Numbered from the stretch's first letter, positions 1 through 13,365 are shown. The stretch: DNA of 64,000 nucleotides from Pseudocercospora fijiensis CIRAD86 (GCF_000340215.1 NW_006921537.1:2713538-2777537); one strand, 5' to 3'. Notes: generated by a model not told the origin, from the letters alone. Translations and numbers: made by a program.

Positions 1-33
1 GTCCGTCTCCGCTCTATAGAGCGTATCCTAACA
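1..33 (+). repeat. Last 33 bases of the 5' LTR of the giant chromovirus
   Basis: These bases are identical to 13,504-13,536. They end in TAACA, the inverted match of the TGTTA that opens the 3' LTR. A possible tRNA primer site starts three bases downstream at 37 (TAGTAGCTTCGC, where a TGG start would have become TAG by RIP). The primer assignment is tentative. Confidence 0.9.
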
Positions 34-34
34 A

Positions 35-3000
35 CTTAGTAGCTTCGCTAAGATTACGACCTAATTAGCTTCTATACTAATCAACTCCTCTACTAGAACC
101 GAGCTATTAGTCCTAATTACGACGAGAACCGAGACGATTAGCTAAGGATTCCCCCGATCCGGCGCCGACCGCGACGATTCGACTCGCTACGTTACGACCG
201 ATATTTACTCGATTTATACTATTCCGCACTAGTCGGCGGCTACCTACTATAGTGCCTCGCCGACACTAATACACTATATACCCGAATCGCCTAACCGCGG
301 ATTCGGTAGGCAGCCGCGCTTTAGCGGCCGGCAGCTATTTCCCCGTATCTCTAGGAAGGCACCTTTCGAGGAATAACGGAAGGATTAGCCCTAACTAGTT
401 AATAAACTACCTTTTGCTACCAATCCGGACAGCCTCTATAACGATACTCTACTATATAACGCTTTACGTTAATCCTACGCTTCGTTTCGCTTCTAACCCG
501 GATAGAAGTACAAATCTATTAAACTAGCGGTCCGACCGCTACTATAGTACCGTAATCTTAGATTACTAGATACTAAGTCTTATATCCTACGCATTTGTAC
601 CTTTATCGGCTACTACGTCCGGTATAGCGAGAATTTTGCAGTCTAACTTAGAGCAAAGTACGGCCGTATAGACCTGCTTGCCTCTTACGTCCTATAACAC
701 TATCCGCGACTAGGAAATCTACTACCGTCTTAGGCTAAGATCGACGAGCTATACCTATATACCCTCGACGGAATCGACTTCCCTAGCTAGTAGGTAGTCG
801 ATAAAGGTACCTTAATACGATCGGTTAAGGAACTAAAAGTAGCTTTTCCGAATACTCGCGATTCGTACTACTATAAGTAGTTTTTCCCTAAGGTATACTC
901 GCCCGCGGACATCGAACGAGCACGAGTAGGAGAGCAACGCCCGTAGCCCGATCCGGCTACTTATCGCTCGCCTTCTTCGTAGGCACTAGAGTTTTCGCCG
1001 ATTACTTAGTAGGCGGCGTCGTTACTACTACCCTCTCCGAGTAGGCATCGACCGCCTAGAGCTACTACCTATTTAGAACAACTACGCGCGCGACGTCCTA
1101 ATAATTATATAGATAGTATATTGCCCTCTATGTTTCTACGTAGACCGTTACCTATAAGGATCTCTAGCGATAAATCCTCGCCGTTAGAATCCTCGCCGTA
1201 TCCTCTACTAGATAATAGACAAGGCCCGATAGACCGCAATTATAAGGACGCGCCGCGAGGCCGCGGGCTAACGAAAGGAAATCTAGGCAATAGCGAGCCT
1301 CGTAGCCGGTACTAGCGTCCGCTATCTATAGGGTCTACGATAGAGCTAGATCGTAGCGAGATCCGTAAACAACTAGACTAGTAGCGCCTATATGCCTTAC
1401 GGGAGTCGGCACTACGTCGAGGCATTATCTTAGATAATCGCCTCGCCTAATTTCTTATAGAACAATGCCTTTCTCCTTAACCGGATTAGACCGGTTCCTA
1501 GGCGGGCCCTAAAGACTACGATAATAGTCGCGACGATCGTTTATATATCGTAGGTAGCGATCGCTCCTACGCCGGCTAGGACGACCTAGGGTAGGAGGAC
1601 CGCGACGGCTACTATAGCTACGAGTTCCGAGAGCAAGTCGAGGACTATCTTAGCTAGCGTTAGAGGTCGCGACTTAAGAGAGCGGGTTTAGTTTCCGAGA
1701 GCAGCCGCCGCGACTCGCTATAGGATTAGAACGACCCGCCCGATAGCTAACCGGCTAGCGGCGGCCCGCGGTTGGGTCTAGATAGTAATCTAGGCTATAA
1801 TTACGCCGCCTATAGCGGAGGGAATGCTAGCTAGATAGGCAAATTTGCTCCTAATAATCTACGTAATTACTAGCAAACGTACGCCTAAGGCTAGGCTACT
1901 CGTAAGCCTAAACGCAACGGAAATGCTAGCTAGACGGGCTAATTCACTCCCGATCTACGCTATTACTAGCAACAGTATACCTAGGGCTAGGCTGCTCGGG
2001 AGCCCGAACGCAATAGAAACGCTAGCTAGACAGGCCGATTCGTTCCCGATCCGCTATATTACTAGCAAACGTACGCCTAGGGCTAGGCTGCTCCTAGCTA
2101 GATACGCTAATTCGCTCCCGATAACCCTCGCTGCTATTAACAAGCGCCGCCCCTAGGCTACGCTACCTATACTAGAGGGAATATAGGCTAGTCGCGCTAA
2201 TTTCGCCTAGATAACCCTCGCTATTACTAACAAGCTTACTAATAAGGTTACTAGCAAGCTTATACCCTAGGCCCTTATATACAAAACAGTAGCCCGCAAG
2301 ACGCTAACCGATACGATAGCTATACGGAGTATAGCGAGCTAAATCCCGGTTATTAGCGTAAGAACCGGAATAGAAAGTATCGTGCTCGCGGTTCCCCTTC
2401 GCTATTTAATAGCTCGTCGAGCGACGATAATAGCTACTATAGCTACTATAGCGGAAAACACGGCGCGTATCGCCGGGCTCGCCGTTATCGCTATTATAGA
2501 GATCGTTCCTCCTCTAAATCGGACTCCGAAGAACCGGCCGACTATCGGTACCGCCCTAGGTTCGATCTAGCCCGTCTAGGATTCTTCGACCCGACTCTAA
2601 GTATAATAGAACACGGCGACGGCGATTACGCCTTAGTAGGCAATAAAATGACCTACCGATCGGTGCACGCCTTTATCTCGGCGGCTAAGGATTACGCCTA
2701 TATAGTAGGATTAGAGGAGGTTCGCCTTAATATTTCCCTTTGTTTCCGCGGAATTGTATAGACCTAGTACTAGGCGTAGATTTCTAGTTAAGATCGCCGC
2801 TATCTTCGTAAGGGGCACGGCATTAAGCGTTAGTAAGAGAAGCTTAGTAAGCGCTAGAAGGTTTCGGCGGTAAAAGCAATAAAGCTACTTAACTAGCAAT
2901 CGTATAGCTAGAAGGACGTTAGAGTAGGAAAGTCGATTACGGACTATATTATTACGACGATAAGGTTAGCAGGCGACGCTAGCTTCGGTAAAGAACTATA

Positions 3001-3700
3001 GATCCTATAGGCCTATCGCCGTTTAGAGCCGCGTTTCTAGGAGGCTCTATTCGAACTAGACGAGGATACGACGACGGACGAATTCGTTATAGCCTACGAG
3101 AAGAAGTTCTATATATAGGAGTAGATAGCTACTAGAGGTAAGAATCGTCGCTAGCCTAACTATTAGGGAAGCGGTCGCGATAATCTACTAAGAAGAGCCG
3201 ACGGTGCTCGGAATTAGAAGGATAATCCTAGCCGGACTAGATCGTTAGGCGAGTATCGCGCCCGTTTTAATACTAACAAATAGCAGAATCGTCCTAATAA
3301 CTACTATTAGAACAATTAGCAACCTAACGCAAGCGGAAGCGAGCTATAGAAGAAGTTCTTCCCTTAGAAGGATCTAAAGCGCCTCGATAGGGCCGCCGAC
3401 GCGAAGCTACGCTAGAATAATCGTTAATAAGCGCACTTTAGTAGCGAGGAAGCCCCGGAGCAAATTCCTTCTAAATGGGCCTATTATAGTGCCGAGGATG
3501 CTAACTTAGAACAGTTATAGGATCGGTCGTAGGACGCGGACGACTCCTAGCCCGTTAAGCAAGGTTACTTCGGCGACCTAGGCGAAGATATATATTATTC
3601 GGACCCGTATTAGTCCGAGTATAGTACCTACTTTAGCGGCATCGGTACTCCTCTTTCGCTTACGGCTAAAGCCCCTTAAGAAATTAAGGTCCCCTCTAGT
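35..3700 (+). pseudogene. gag part of the giant chromovirus gag-pol frame
   Basis: One reading frame (codon starts at positions giving remainder 2 on division by 3) can be followed from the LTR into pol with only TAG/TAA interruptions. The first 1.8 kb encodes a region rich in Ser, Arg and Pro with no domain I recognise. About 1,851-2,290 is a Gln/Tyr/Gly-rich tandem repeat. From about 2,380 an Arg/Ser/Tyr-rich stretch leads into what is probably the capsid-like part (about 2,618-3,150), followed by an Asn/Gln-rich linker. I saw no intact CCHC zinc knuckle. The gag/pol boundary is not marked by a frame change, so the primary product was probably one fused polyprotein. Exact start codon unknown. 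Confidence 0.6.
1851..2290 (+). repeat. Tandem repeat, 96-base period (32 codons), within gag
   Basis: The motif TTACTAGCAA recurs at 1,867, 1,963 and 2,059, a 96-base period, followed by shorter decayed units up to about 2,290. In the gag frame each unit contains Tyr-Tyr followed by TAG (former Gln codons), Gln, Tyr, Gly and Ala, so the ancestral protein had a 32-residue Gln/Tyr/Gly-rich repeat. The period is a multiple of three, consistent with coding repeats. Confidence 0.8.
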
Positions 3701-3899
3701 GTTCGTCTATATCTTTCGTCCGCCTACGCCTATAAGATATATAGTTACGAATTCGCGTCGAGAAATCTCTTATACTATTACGTTCGTACCGGCTACGCGA
3801 AGAAATTAGCGCCGCCGCCGCCTATATAGCAAAGATTGCTAGACAACCCTATAGTCTACCGATCTATAGCGGTACCGTTAGTATAGCGCGGCTACGCCT

Positions 3900-6800
3900 T
3901 TCGCAACTTTTAGTATATAACGTTTCCTTACCGATTTTCGCCCTAGGGCGCTACGGAGTGGATTTGTTTAGACACCGGCTATACTATAACTCTCGCCGAT
4001 AAAGCATTCGTGCTTTAATAGCGGCCCGATATCTAGATTCTCTATCTTCGCGAGCCGCTTAAAATTAGGGGTATTGTAGGGGCTTAGGCTATATCCGAGT
4101 ATATTTAGTTAGATTTTTATATACTATCGCAGCGTGCGGACGGCACGGTAGCGCTAGCCTACACGGTCCGCGAGGTTTACCTTATTCCGAGTTTGAAGGC
4201 TAAGATCCTATAGGGAATAGACGCGGTCGCTATTAAAGATATAAAGATTAACGTACTAGTAAAGAAGGTTACGGTTGCTAATTAGGGCAACGCTACCTTT
4301 AAGGTTAGCGTAAAGCGAAAGAAGGGTAAACCGGTCCTTAATCGCCCTGTCCGCGTAGTAAGCGATGTCTAGCTTCTACCTCGTTCGGTAACTATAGTCC
4401 TAATTAATTTTGCCGGCGAACTGCTACGATAACGCGACTTCTTGCTAGAAGTAGGATTAGTGCTACAACCGTACGGATCTGCCTAGGGATTATCTACCGG
4501 ATCGCCGCCGTTAGTATCGGTATATAACTAGTTAGTAGACTCGTCCTTCTCGTACGCGCAAGTCCGTAATAATTCTACCTCCGAAGTACTTCTAAAGGCC
4601 GGCTAGCGAATTGGTACGCTACTAGATTCTACCTTCGAAGGCGCTTTTTACGTAGACGCTGAGGATTATAGGCTAGCCGCGCTGAATCTAAACGCGCTAA
4701 TAATAATAGCCGAGCTCGAGTAGAAGTACGACTTAGGTATAACTATCTACGGCGCGCCCGATCGGGCTAACGCAATCGCCGCAGTAGTAGAAAAATATCC
4801 TAAGCTCTTTACGGATCGGCGCACGATTATTAACATCCCTAAGTCTAAATATATACCGATCCCTACAACCCTAGACTACCTTAATAAACTCCCTCCGCCT
4901 AAGGTAATTAATTTAGGAAAGCGAGATTAGGAAGTAGTCGACAAGATATACGAAGATCTCTATAACTAGGGCAAAATAGAGTTTACTACCGAACTAATAT
5001 CCTTCGGGTTCCCCGTCTTTATAGTTTAGAAGCGCGTACCCGATAGGAAGGGCGGCAACGTTAATAAGCCTAGAGCGGTAGTAGACATTCGCGCTCTAAA
5101 CTATATATCGATACCGGACAGTTACTAGATTCCGCTTTAGTCCGACCTATTTAGCCTCCTAGTAGGATGCAACTATATTAGTACTATAGACTGCCTAACA
5201 TTCTTCTACTAATAGGGAGTACGTAAGGAGGATCGCTATAAACTAGCGATTAATACCTACCGTAGATAGGAGCAGTTTAACGTAGCTATTATAGGCTACT
5301 CGAATAGCGTGCAATTCGTTTAGCGGAAGCTAGATCGCATCCTACGCGACTATCGGGGCTTTACTCGAGCATATATCGATAATATCGTAGTATTCTCGCG
5401 GACGCTAGAGGAGTACCTACGCTATTTAAAGGAGGTTTTTCGCCTCCTAGACGCTATCTCTATTAGTATTAGTCCGAAGAAGACGTTTCTCGGTTTCCCG
5501 TCGGCGACATTGCTAGGCTAATACGTTAGTAGGCTAGGTCTCGCGACGAGCGATAAGAAAATCGCCGCGATTATCTCGCTCTAGTTCCTAGAGTCCGTCT
5601 AAAAGTTAGAGCACTACCTTAGCTTAACTAACTAGCTCCGTTAGTATATACCCTATTACGCGTAGATAGCCGCGCCTTTATAGGCCGAGAAGACTAGATT
5701 ACTTAAGGGAGCGCTACTAATAGGCAACGGGAGACGACGGCATATCGCGACGACCCCGTTAGAGGAAAATCTAGAGCATCGCCTAGAATTAGTTAAGGCA
5801 TTTAATTACCTCTAGTCTATATTTAGATCGCCCGAATTCCTCTATTACTTCGACTACTCGAGACGACTTTACGCTAATATAGACTCCTCGAGGGAGTTCG
5901 GGTATAGCGTAGTAGTCTACTACGTTAAAGGCGATCCGGAGCCGCTCTTCGACGAACACGGTAAGGCGCAACTGTTTCCTCGCTACCGTATCTAGCCGAT
6001 TCTGTTTCTTAGCCGAGGATTAAGTAACGCGGAGAAGAGGTACTAGCTAACTAAGCTAGAATACTCCGGGATTGTCTAGATAGTAAGAAAAATCGGCTAT
6101 TTAATGCACGCTTTAGCGTATCCTACTACAATCTTTACGGATTACTACGCCGTAGTAGGCCTTACTAACTCGGTTTCGCTAACTACGACGACCGATACGG
6201 GCAAATAGAACCTTAAGCTAGTACGGGCATCCCTATACCTGTCTTAGTTTCGTATTAGTATAGTATATCGCCTAGGCCGTATCTACCTAGTTCTAGACGC
6301 TCTTAGTCGCCTTCTCGGCGACCTCGAAACCCCTAAGAAAGATCCGGAGGCGGAAAATCTAGATCCCTTTACGTACTATAGGCACGGCGGTTTATCTAGT
6401 CTAGGGGCGTTCTATACAATCCTAGTAGAAATAGATCCGGCATTTAAGTACAAGCTTTCGCTAGCGTACGAGTACGACGACTACTAGTCGATAGTATAGC
6501 GCCTAGTACGCCGCGCGCGGGCGCGTAACGCGCTCGAGCGCTTATATCTCGATAGAGTAGATGTCCCTACCGTTACGAAAGACCTAGTTCTATACGACAA
6601 AGGCAAGGACCCGTTCGCCGGGGACGAGTTTAATAACCCCTTAGGGATTAAGTTCTTTAAGCGCGACGACCTACTCTACTACCGCGAATCTACGGTAGGT
6701 CGCGAGCGTTTGTATATCCCGTAGTCTATAGTTAAAGACGTGTTTACGCAAGCGTACGACGATAGGCACTATTAAGGGTTCTATCGCTACTACGACCGGC

Positions 6801-8170
6801 TTTAAGCGTCTTTTTATATCTAGGGTATAAGTAGGAAACTCCGTAAGTATATCGACTATTGCTAGTAGTACCTCTTAATCCAAACGTAGCGTTATACGCT
6901 ATATAGCGAATTGTAGCCTATCCCGCCGACTAGAGGCGTTTTCTATACCGCTACGGTAGATCTAGTAACGGCGCTGCTAGTTAGTCCTAGTAGCATAGAT
7001 ACTATCCTTATATCTACGTATAAATTCTCTAAAAAGGTAGCGATAGTCGTAGGTCGTAAAGATTAGGAGGCAGCGCGGTAGGGCGTAGCGTATATCGACT
7101 ACCTCTGCCTTATAGATATAAGCTTCCCTATAGTAATAATCGCCGATCGAGATCCGCGTTAGCTCTTAGGCTTTATAAAGGGTGTCTTCGACCGATTGCG
7201 TTCTAAGCTGCTAACTTCTATAGCGTACTACCCCTAAACCGATAGGCAATCGGAAAGAACGAATTAGACGGTTGAAACCGTACTTCGATACTAGCTCTCC
7301 GAACACCTAGGCGAAGATTAGACGTAGTATATCGCCTCTCTCTAGGCTACGTTAAACAATTCCCGTAGCGCTATAACCGGATAGTCGCCTAACGAAATCG
7401 TAATAGGGAAGCGTACGAACCTAGACTCGATTACGCACTTAGATAATTATCCTAACGAATTAGTAGCGGCCCGAGGTAGGATCTAGAAGGAAGCCTAGGA
7501 TGCGATAGCGTAGGGAGCGATAAAGATAAAGGAACGATATAACGCTAAGTACAAGCTATTAATGCTACGTCCGGGCGATAAAGTTATACTTAAGCTCTCC
7601 GTTAGGCTCGGTTATTCGGGCTACAAGGTTCTAAGGCAATTACGGAAGTTCGGCTATCGTCGCGAAGGTCCGTTTAAGGTACTCGAGCGTATCGGTCGGC
7701 TCGTATACCGTCTCGAGCTGCCGCCGATTATGAAAATCTATCTAGTAATCTCTATCGCGTATCTTAAGAAGGCCCCGTCGGAGCTAGATCCCTTCGGACG
7801 AAAGGCTAATTACGAACTACCGCTAGTAGCTATAGAAGAAGCACTTAGCGATTATAACGAAGGAGATTCTTATAAGATAGAGAGGGTACTCGATAGGCGT
7901 ATAATCGTTCGCCGGGGTAAGCCGATCCGCTAGTTTCTAGTTAAGTAGCTCGGCTATAGCGACGCCTACAACGTTTAGTACGATATCGATAATCTAGAAG
8001 CCGCGCGAGAATTAGTCGAGGCGTTCGAGCAAGCGCATCCTAAAGACGAGCAACCGCCTTAGAAGAGTATTAGAAGAGTAGTTAGGGAAACACGCTATCG
8101 TTAGCCTTTTTTAGACGAAACGTAGCCGCGTCGGTCCGAGCGCTAGCGCGGTAATACGGCTCCTATAGAG
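3900..8170 (+). pseudogene. pol of the giant chromovirus: protease, RT, RNase H, integrase, chromodomain
   Basis: It continues in the gag frame. Protease: Asp-Thr-Gly at 3,971-3,979. Reverse transcriptase: about 4,840-5,600, with the catalytic box read as Tyr-Ile-Asp-Asn at 5,372-5,383 (family consensus YxDD). RNase H: about 5,770-6,180. Integrase: an HHCC-like finger about 6,735-6,870; core acidic residues Asp at 6,959, Asp at 7,145 and Glu at 7,253, the last two separated by 35 residues (DD35E); a GPF-type C-terminal module at about 7,660-7,780. Chromodomain: about 7,877-8,035, with an IERVLD start and Trp positions now TAG. The longest stretch still open is 7,562-7,933. Stops are TAG/TAA only, so the copy cannot make a functional polyprotein. 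The frame may extend to about 8,310. Confidence 0.88.
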
Positions 8171-8280
8171 TCGTAACGCGCTTATACCGGTAGACAACCT
8201 ATTCCTACCGCGCTATCTTAGACCCTAACTGTTATCGTAGACGGCAACCGGCCCGAGTTGCCGATAGTCGCTATTCTATC

Positions 8281-11200
8281 CGTACTATTAGTATTAATTT
8301 TAACATCCTAACCCGGATTCGCGATTAGAACATATTCCTTGCCCTTTTATAGTAGAACGTCGATATTTTGTTCCGCTCGGCGAGCGCGATATTAGAGGCG
8401 CCTACGATAGAGCCGGTTCTAGGAGAACCGTTAGGGCAAGTATAGGAAAAGCAAGTTCTCGTAGTAGGCGTTTCCTTTAGGGAAGACGTATAGTTTATAG
8501 TAGACGATATTAAAGCATATATTACGAAAATTGCCGGCCTACCGAGTTAGACGGTTAGCGTTAGAATAAGCCGGATATATACCGACGGCCTTTTAAAGGA
8601 TATAGGAAACAGATTGTTTACAATTACCGAGACCGGAAAGGAAGACTATCGTTGCTACGAAGGAGGCCGAGATCCCCTCTAACACTTACGCTAGAAGAAG
8701 GAAATACCCTAGGAAACCGCCGAAGCCCGTAGGCAGATCTTAGCCTGTCTCTTATTAGGCGATCTACGGCTCGTTGCTCTCTACTCGGCGGTAGCTAAGG
8801 CCTTTACTTAGCCGACCTACTCTGTTTTCCTAGCTACCGAGGCACTCGTTATAGACGGCTACGTCTTTCTCCGTAACGGCGCATACTATTATATTACTAA
8901 TAGAGGCGTAGAATACTACGGCTAGATGCTCGCCGACTGCGAGGCTAAGCGCCGCGTCGCCCCTAGCGAGGGCCTATTTATTACCGGCCGTACCCTAGAG
9001 GTTGCGGAAGACACTAAGGATAGCGAACTCGACGCTAGTTAGGAAGATATTAGTTAGGATGCTAGGGAGAATAGGGCCGATAGTAACGAGCGGGGCGGCG
9101 ATCGGGAAAATACTAGAGAAAAGGGTAGCGGAAACGACGCCGATAAGGGCGAGCTAGATAGTAGTTAGAAGGAGAATAAAGCGCAGCGGGATAGTACTAA
9201 CTTAGAGGACGATTAAGGTAAGAATAAGGCGGACCGGATAGAAATAGAGGACTATCTCGCAACCTATCTAAACGAACTAGGATCGTATAATATAGGCCTT
9301 ACTATTAGGTAGTTTAATACGGTATAGCGACGCTTATTCGCTAACGCAAAATTAATCCTCCCTAATATAGCGCTTAAGCTCCTACGCGATACGAGCTTCG
9401 ACTACTTACGGACCTACGCGCCTATAGTCGTTATAGCGGCGAACCCGGCCTACGCCTTTATAAAAGCAAGTTAGAAAAGCGCTATCGAATTGCTTACGAC
9501 TAGGCGCAATTAGAGCGCAACACTAGCCGCCTACCTATTCGACAACGCCTAGTAGGAGATTCCGTCCCTTCGCGGCTATTAAATCTTCTAGAAGATCGAC
9601 GCTATCCTATAAGGTAACGTCGTATAGGCCGGGAATCTATACCTTAATGCGTAGGACTTCGTGCCTAAGAGCGACGACGCTACCGGCATAGTCGAGGGGG
9701 AGTACGTTTAGCGCTATCGGCCTAACTATACGCACCTACGGGACTACGCCGAGGGTAACGCTTATCGCTTACGTTCCGATTAATATAGTCCTACTAGCGA
9801 TATAGGGCTAGACGCACTAGAAGCTCTAAGGGACAAATACGAAAGCGTACGCAAGACGCTTAACGAGGCTCTTAAGGAAGCACGCGCTCGGTTAGTAGGC
9901 CTAGAATATTCGATAGACAACGGACCGTAGGTAGAGCGTACGTCGATGTTACGAGCATTACCGGCGATCTTATTGTCGTTAGGATAATTAACTTTACCTC
10001 CGCGGTCTCCGTAGCTGCCGCCGAAGTTGCTAGGATAATCGACTTTAGCGTAATAATAATCGACTTTACCGCCGCTATCTCCGTAGTTCCTAGCCGCACT
10101 ACCGAAATTGTTATTACCTACACTATAGCTACGATCTTAAGCGCTATTCTTGTACTCGTAGGCCCTACCGACATCTCGATTACGCGCTTAGCCGGCGTCT
10201 ACGCGTTCTCGCCTACGACCCGCGTCCCTAGAGGCGCTACCGCCGGTACTCTAACTATTACGATCGAGACTACTAACTAACGATATAATTGCTAAGCGAA
10301 TTATTTATTTCGCCCTGCCTTCGCCCGGTCGTCGGCCCTAATTATACTAATTCCGGCGCAACGCCGAATTTACTTAGTACTAGCGCACTATCGACGAGTT
10401 AAGAACGCGCGGCTTTATCGGATAGTCGGAAACGCTAGAGGCCGCTTGCATCCGCTAGCTAAAAGAAGCGGAGGAGTGCGACTCCTTAGTAGCTAGAATC
10501 CGGTCTATAGGTATTAAGGGCGATAAGGAGTTTTACGGTAACCGTTACTACGATAGAGCGTAATACATCTTTTAAGCTTTATTTAAACGGAACGTAAACG
10601 GTGCCTTGCTAGAGCTGTTTCGCCTAAACAAGCCTTACGATTAGTAGGTAGAATATATTTAGGCGCGCTTAAAGCTCTACCCGCTCTATCTAAAGTTGTT
10701 ATATTACGATAACGCGATATAGATCCCTACCGAACTGTATTACTATACCGCGCAACCGGTATACGACGTAGACGCTACCCTTTAGGAACGCGAATACGAC
10801 AAGCTAGTTACGACCTTCTATATCCTAGATAGCGGCCTAGAACTCGACTACTCTATTTTCCGTACGCTAGAGTTAATCGAGAAGTGTAACTATCTAGACA
10901 ACGAGCACGATCTTCTTAATTATATCGATCCTATAGCGGAACGCACCCTTATTCGGTTGTATACGCGTAGAGCCCTTAATACCGACGGCCGTTTACTCGA
11001 TTTTCTAACGTTAGATACGAAATTTAGAGGAATTTTCCTGCGATTAGTAACGTTTTAGTCCGCGTACTTGCGCTACGGACCGGACGCTATCGACGATTGG
11101 CCTCTAATCGACTACCGCTTCTTCGCGTAACTACCGCCTCTACGATATCGCGCGATCGGTCTCGCTATCCGTTAATTTATACGAAACGTATAGTATCTAC

Positions 11201-13182
11201 TAGCGCTCCCGCTTATTGTAGCCTATAACTAGGTCGAAGAGACACTTCCGTTCGACTATATCGTCGCTATTATAGGCAACAGACGCCCTGCCCTATATAC
11301 CCGCGCCGTCGACGGTTCGGATATTACCTATTATACCCGAGGCGTCGACCGCGAGGTTAGTACGAGAATTGCCTAGGAAAAGGGTAGTAAGGCCGATCTT
11401 ACTAACGCTCTAGTCTACTAATTCCTATTCGACCCTATTATAGGTCGACTCTCTATACTTCGCTTCCCTCTAGAAAACGCGCAAATTAGCGACCGATGCG
11501 TCTATATACTAATACGTATAAAGGTCGCTAGCCTTATTAGCGCCGAATAGCTATAGCGACACTAGTTAACGACGTTTAACGCTTAAGGTCTCCTATTGCT
11601 ATAGCGTCGCTAGTTAGGCGAACCGGCGGTTACTTAGGACGTTAAGGATTACTATTAGCGCTATATCTACGTATACGGCGTCTATTCCCTATAGGAAGAG
11701 GGCTATACCTCCGACCTAGTCGACCCTAATAAGATATACGACGATACGGTAATATACAAATCGTACGGATATCCTTAGGTTCTAGTAGGATATCGCGAGT
11801 ATATAAGCTACGCCGAGGCTAAACTTAAGAAGATCCCTATACTTACTCTCGATAAGAAGATCGCTGTCGATTAGGACGCGATCGTATAGCTATCCTTTAG
11901 AGATAAGGACTATGTAAGTAACCTATTTAAGGCCTATATAGACAAGATTATAGCGAACCTATCCGCTAGCTTTAGAGTGCCCTTAGGAATCTTGAAGAAC
12001 TAGCCTAAGAAGAAGATAAATAAGCAACTGGTGCCTAACGCCTTCGTGCCGGCAGCTACGAGAGATAACGTAGTTAATTCGCTCGCGGATCGTAACGAGA
12101 GCGCTCGTTAGTATAACGTCGACGAGACGTAGGACCCGGTATCTTCCTACCTTATTCCTAACGATAACTATAAGCTAGATAAGGGTAACACTACGAACGC
12201 CGTCACTTTCGGTAAGATTCTACCTTAGGCCGCCCTACCTCCGTCGCGGAGCTAAAACAACGGGTCGCGAGGCGGCTGCGTTAACAAATAGCTAGAGGCC
12301 GATAAGCTAAGTCGTATACGACTACGCGCAGACAGCAACTATAGCATGCCGCTACTACCGCCGCCGTCGCGTAAAGAGAGCAATAATACCGAAAATACCG
12401 CTACATTTGCTAGCGCGATCGAGTAGGTAAACCTTAAATTGCCGCTACTTCCGACCCTGCCCCCCTACGCTCTAAGCGGCGCTAGAGGCCGCCTACAACT
12501 AGTAGTTAATTAGACGATGCTTACTAACCGCTCCCTTAACTAGAACGTACTTCTCGTATATCGATAGGCTAAGTATTACGACTACCTTATAGCGTAGATA
12601 AAGGATAGCAGAGATATAATGCTAGTAACGGCCGCTTAGAACCGCGTAGTAGTATAGGTCGCGCTTTAGACCGGTAAGCAAAATATAGCGCTCCTCGCGG
12701 ACGATTTTCTCTGCGATGCTACCGGTAACCTACCTACCGTCGCCTTAGTTCTAGCCGATTCGCTAGCAATTCTCGGCGGTAGCATTAGTAATACTACCGA
12801 AGAGGAGATTAATAGCCTATAGGAGGTAACCGATCGATACCTAGGTAAATACACTTTAGACCTAGACGCCCGCTATAGCGACGGCTTAATCGATTTTAGT
12901 AAGCTTACGGAGAAGATAATGCCTAACGCGGCGCTAGACACTACCTACGAGACGGCGGCGCATATAGCTAAGGTTATAGGCCTATATAATAGCATCGCTA
13001 AGGAGATAGATCTATACGTCCTCCGTAAGAAGGCTACTATTACACCGACCGTTACTCGGCTAGAGCCCTCTACGGAGACCCTAGAGTCGAAGCGTAAGCG
13101 CAAGCGCGATACCCTTAACGCCTAGGCCGACGACGGGTCGCTATCTACCCCTAAGCGTAGCAGAAAGCAGCTATTAGCATAA
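8281..13182 (+). pseudogene. Third long reading frame of the giant chromovirus, function unknown
   Basis: Downstream of the chromodomain a different frame (remainder 1 on division by 3) runs for about 1,630 codons up to a TAA at 13,180. It is broken only by TAG/TAA, at positions that look like former Gln or Trp codons, and amino-acid use between stops is protein-like. Visible traits: a mixed alpha/beta-looking region about 8,460-8,980; an acidic, Lys/Glu/Asp/Asn-rich linker about 8,990-9,230; a probable coiled coil about 9,810-9,900; a Pro/Gln/Leu-rich low-complexity part about 9,930-10,270; long globular-looking stretches about 10,360-11,980; and a basic C-terminus with the cluster KRKRKR near 13,092-13,110, which could be a nuclear localisation signal. 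The last open piece is 12,919-13,125. I recognise no family. It could be an acquired host gene or an env-like or accessory ORF. No LTR or inverted repeats flank it, so a separate nested element is less likely. Start uncertain within about 8,040-8,330. Confidence 0.6.
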
Positions 13183-13290
13183 GCATTAGTATACGACTAA
13201 TAGGATATAGTGCAAAAGTCACCTATTAGCATAAGCATTAGCACACGATTAATAGGATATAGTGCAAATAGCATAAGCATTAGTATTAGC
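13173..13290 (+). repeat. Short tandem repeat, 52-base period, that has kept CA dinucleotides
   Basis: ATTAGCATAAGCATTAG occurs at 13,173 and again at 13,225, and a third partial unit follows. The repeat lies just after the third frame and before the purine tract. Unlike the surrounding sequence it keeps many CA and TG dinucleotides (AGCATAAGCA, GTGCAAA). Confidence 0.75.
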
Positions 13291-13354
13291 AGATATAGTA
13301 CTAAGAAGCATTAGGCGGCGCATTATATACGAGGGCGTATAAGTCTTTCCTTTT

Positions 13355-13364
13355 AGGGGGGAGG
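13355..13364 (+). other. Polypurine tract of the giant chromovirus
   Basis: AGGGGGGAGG lies immediately 5' of the 3' LTR, the usual place for the plus-strand priming site of an LTR retrotransposon. One T separates it from the TGTTA start of the LTR. Confidence 0.75.
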
Positions 13365-13365
13365 T

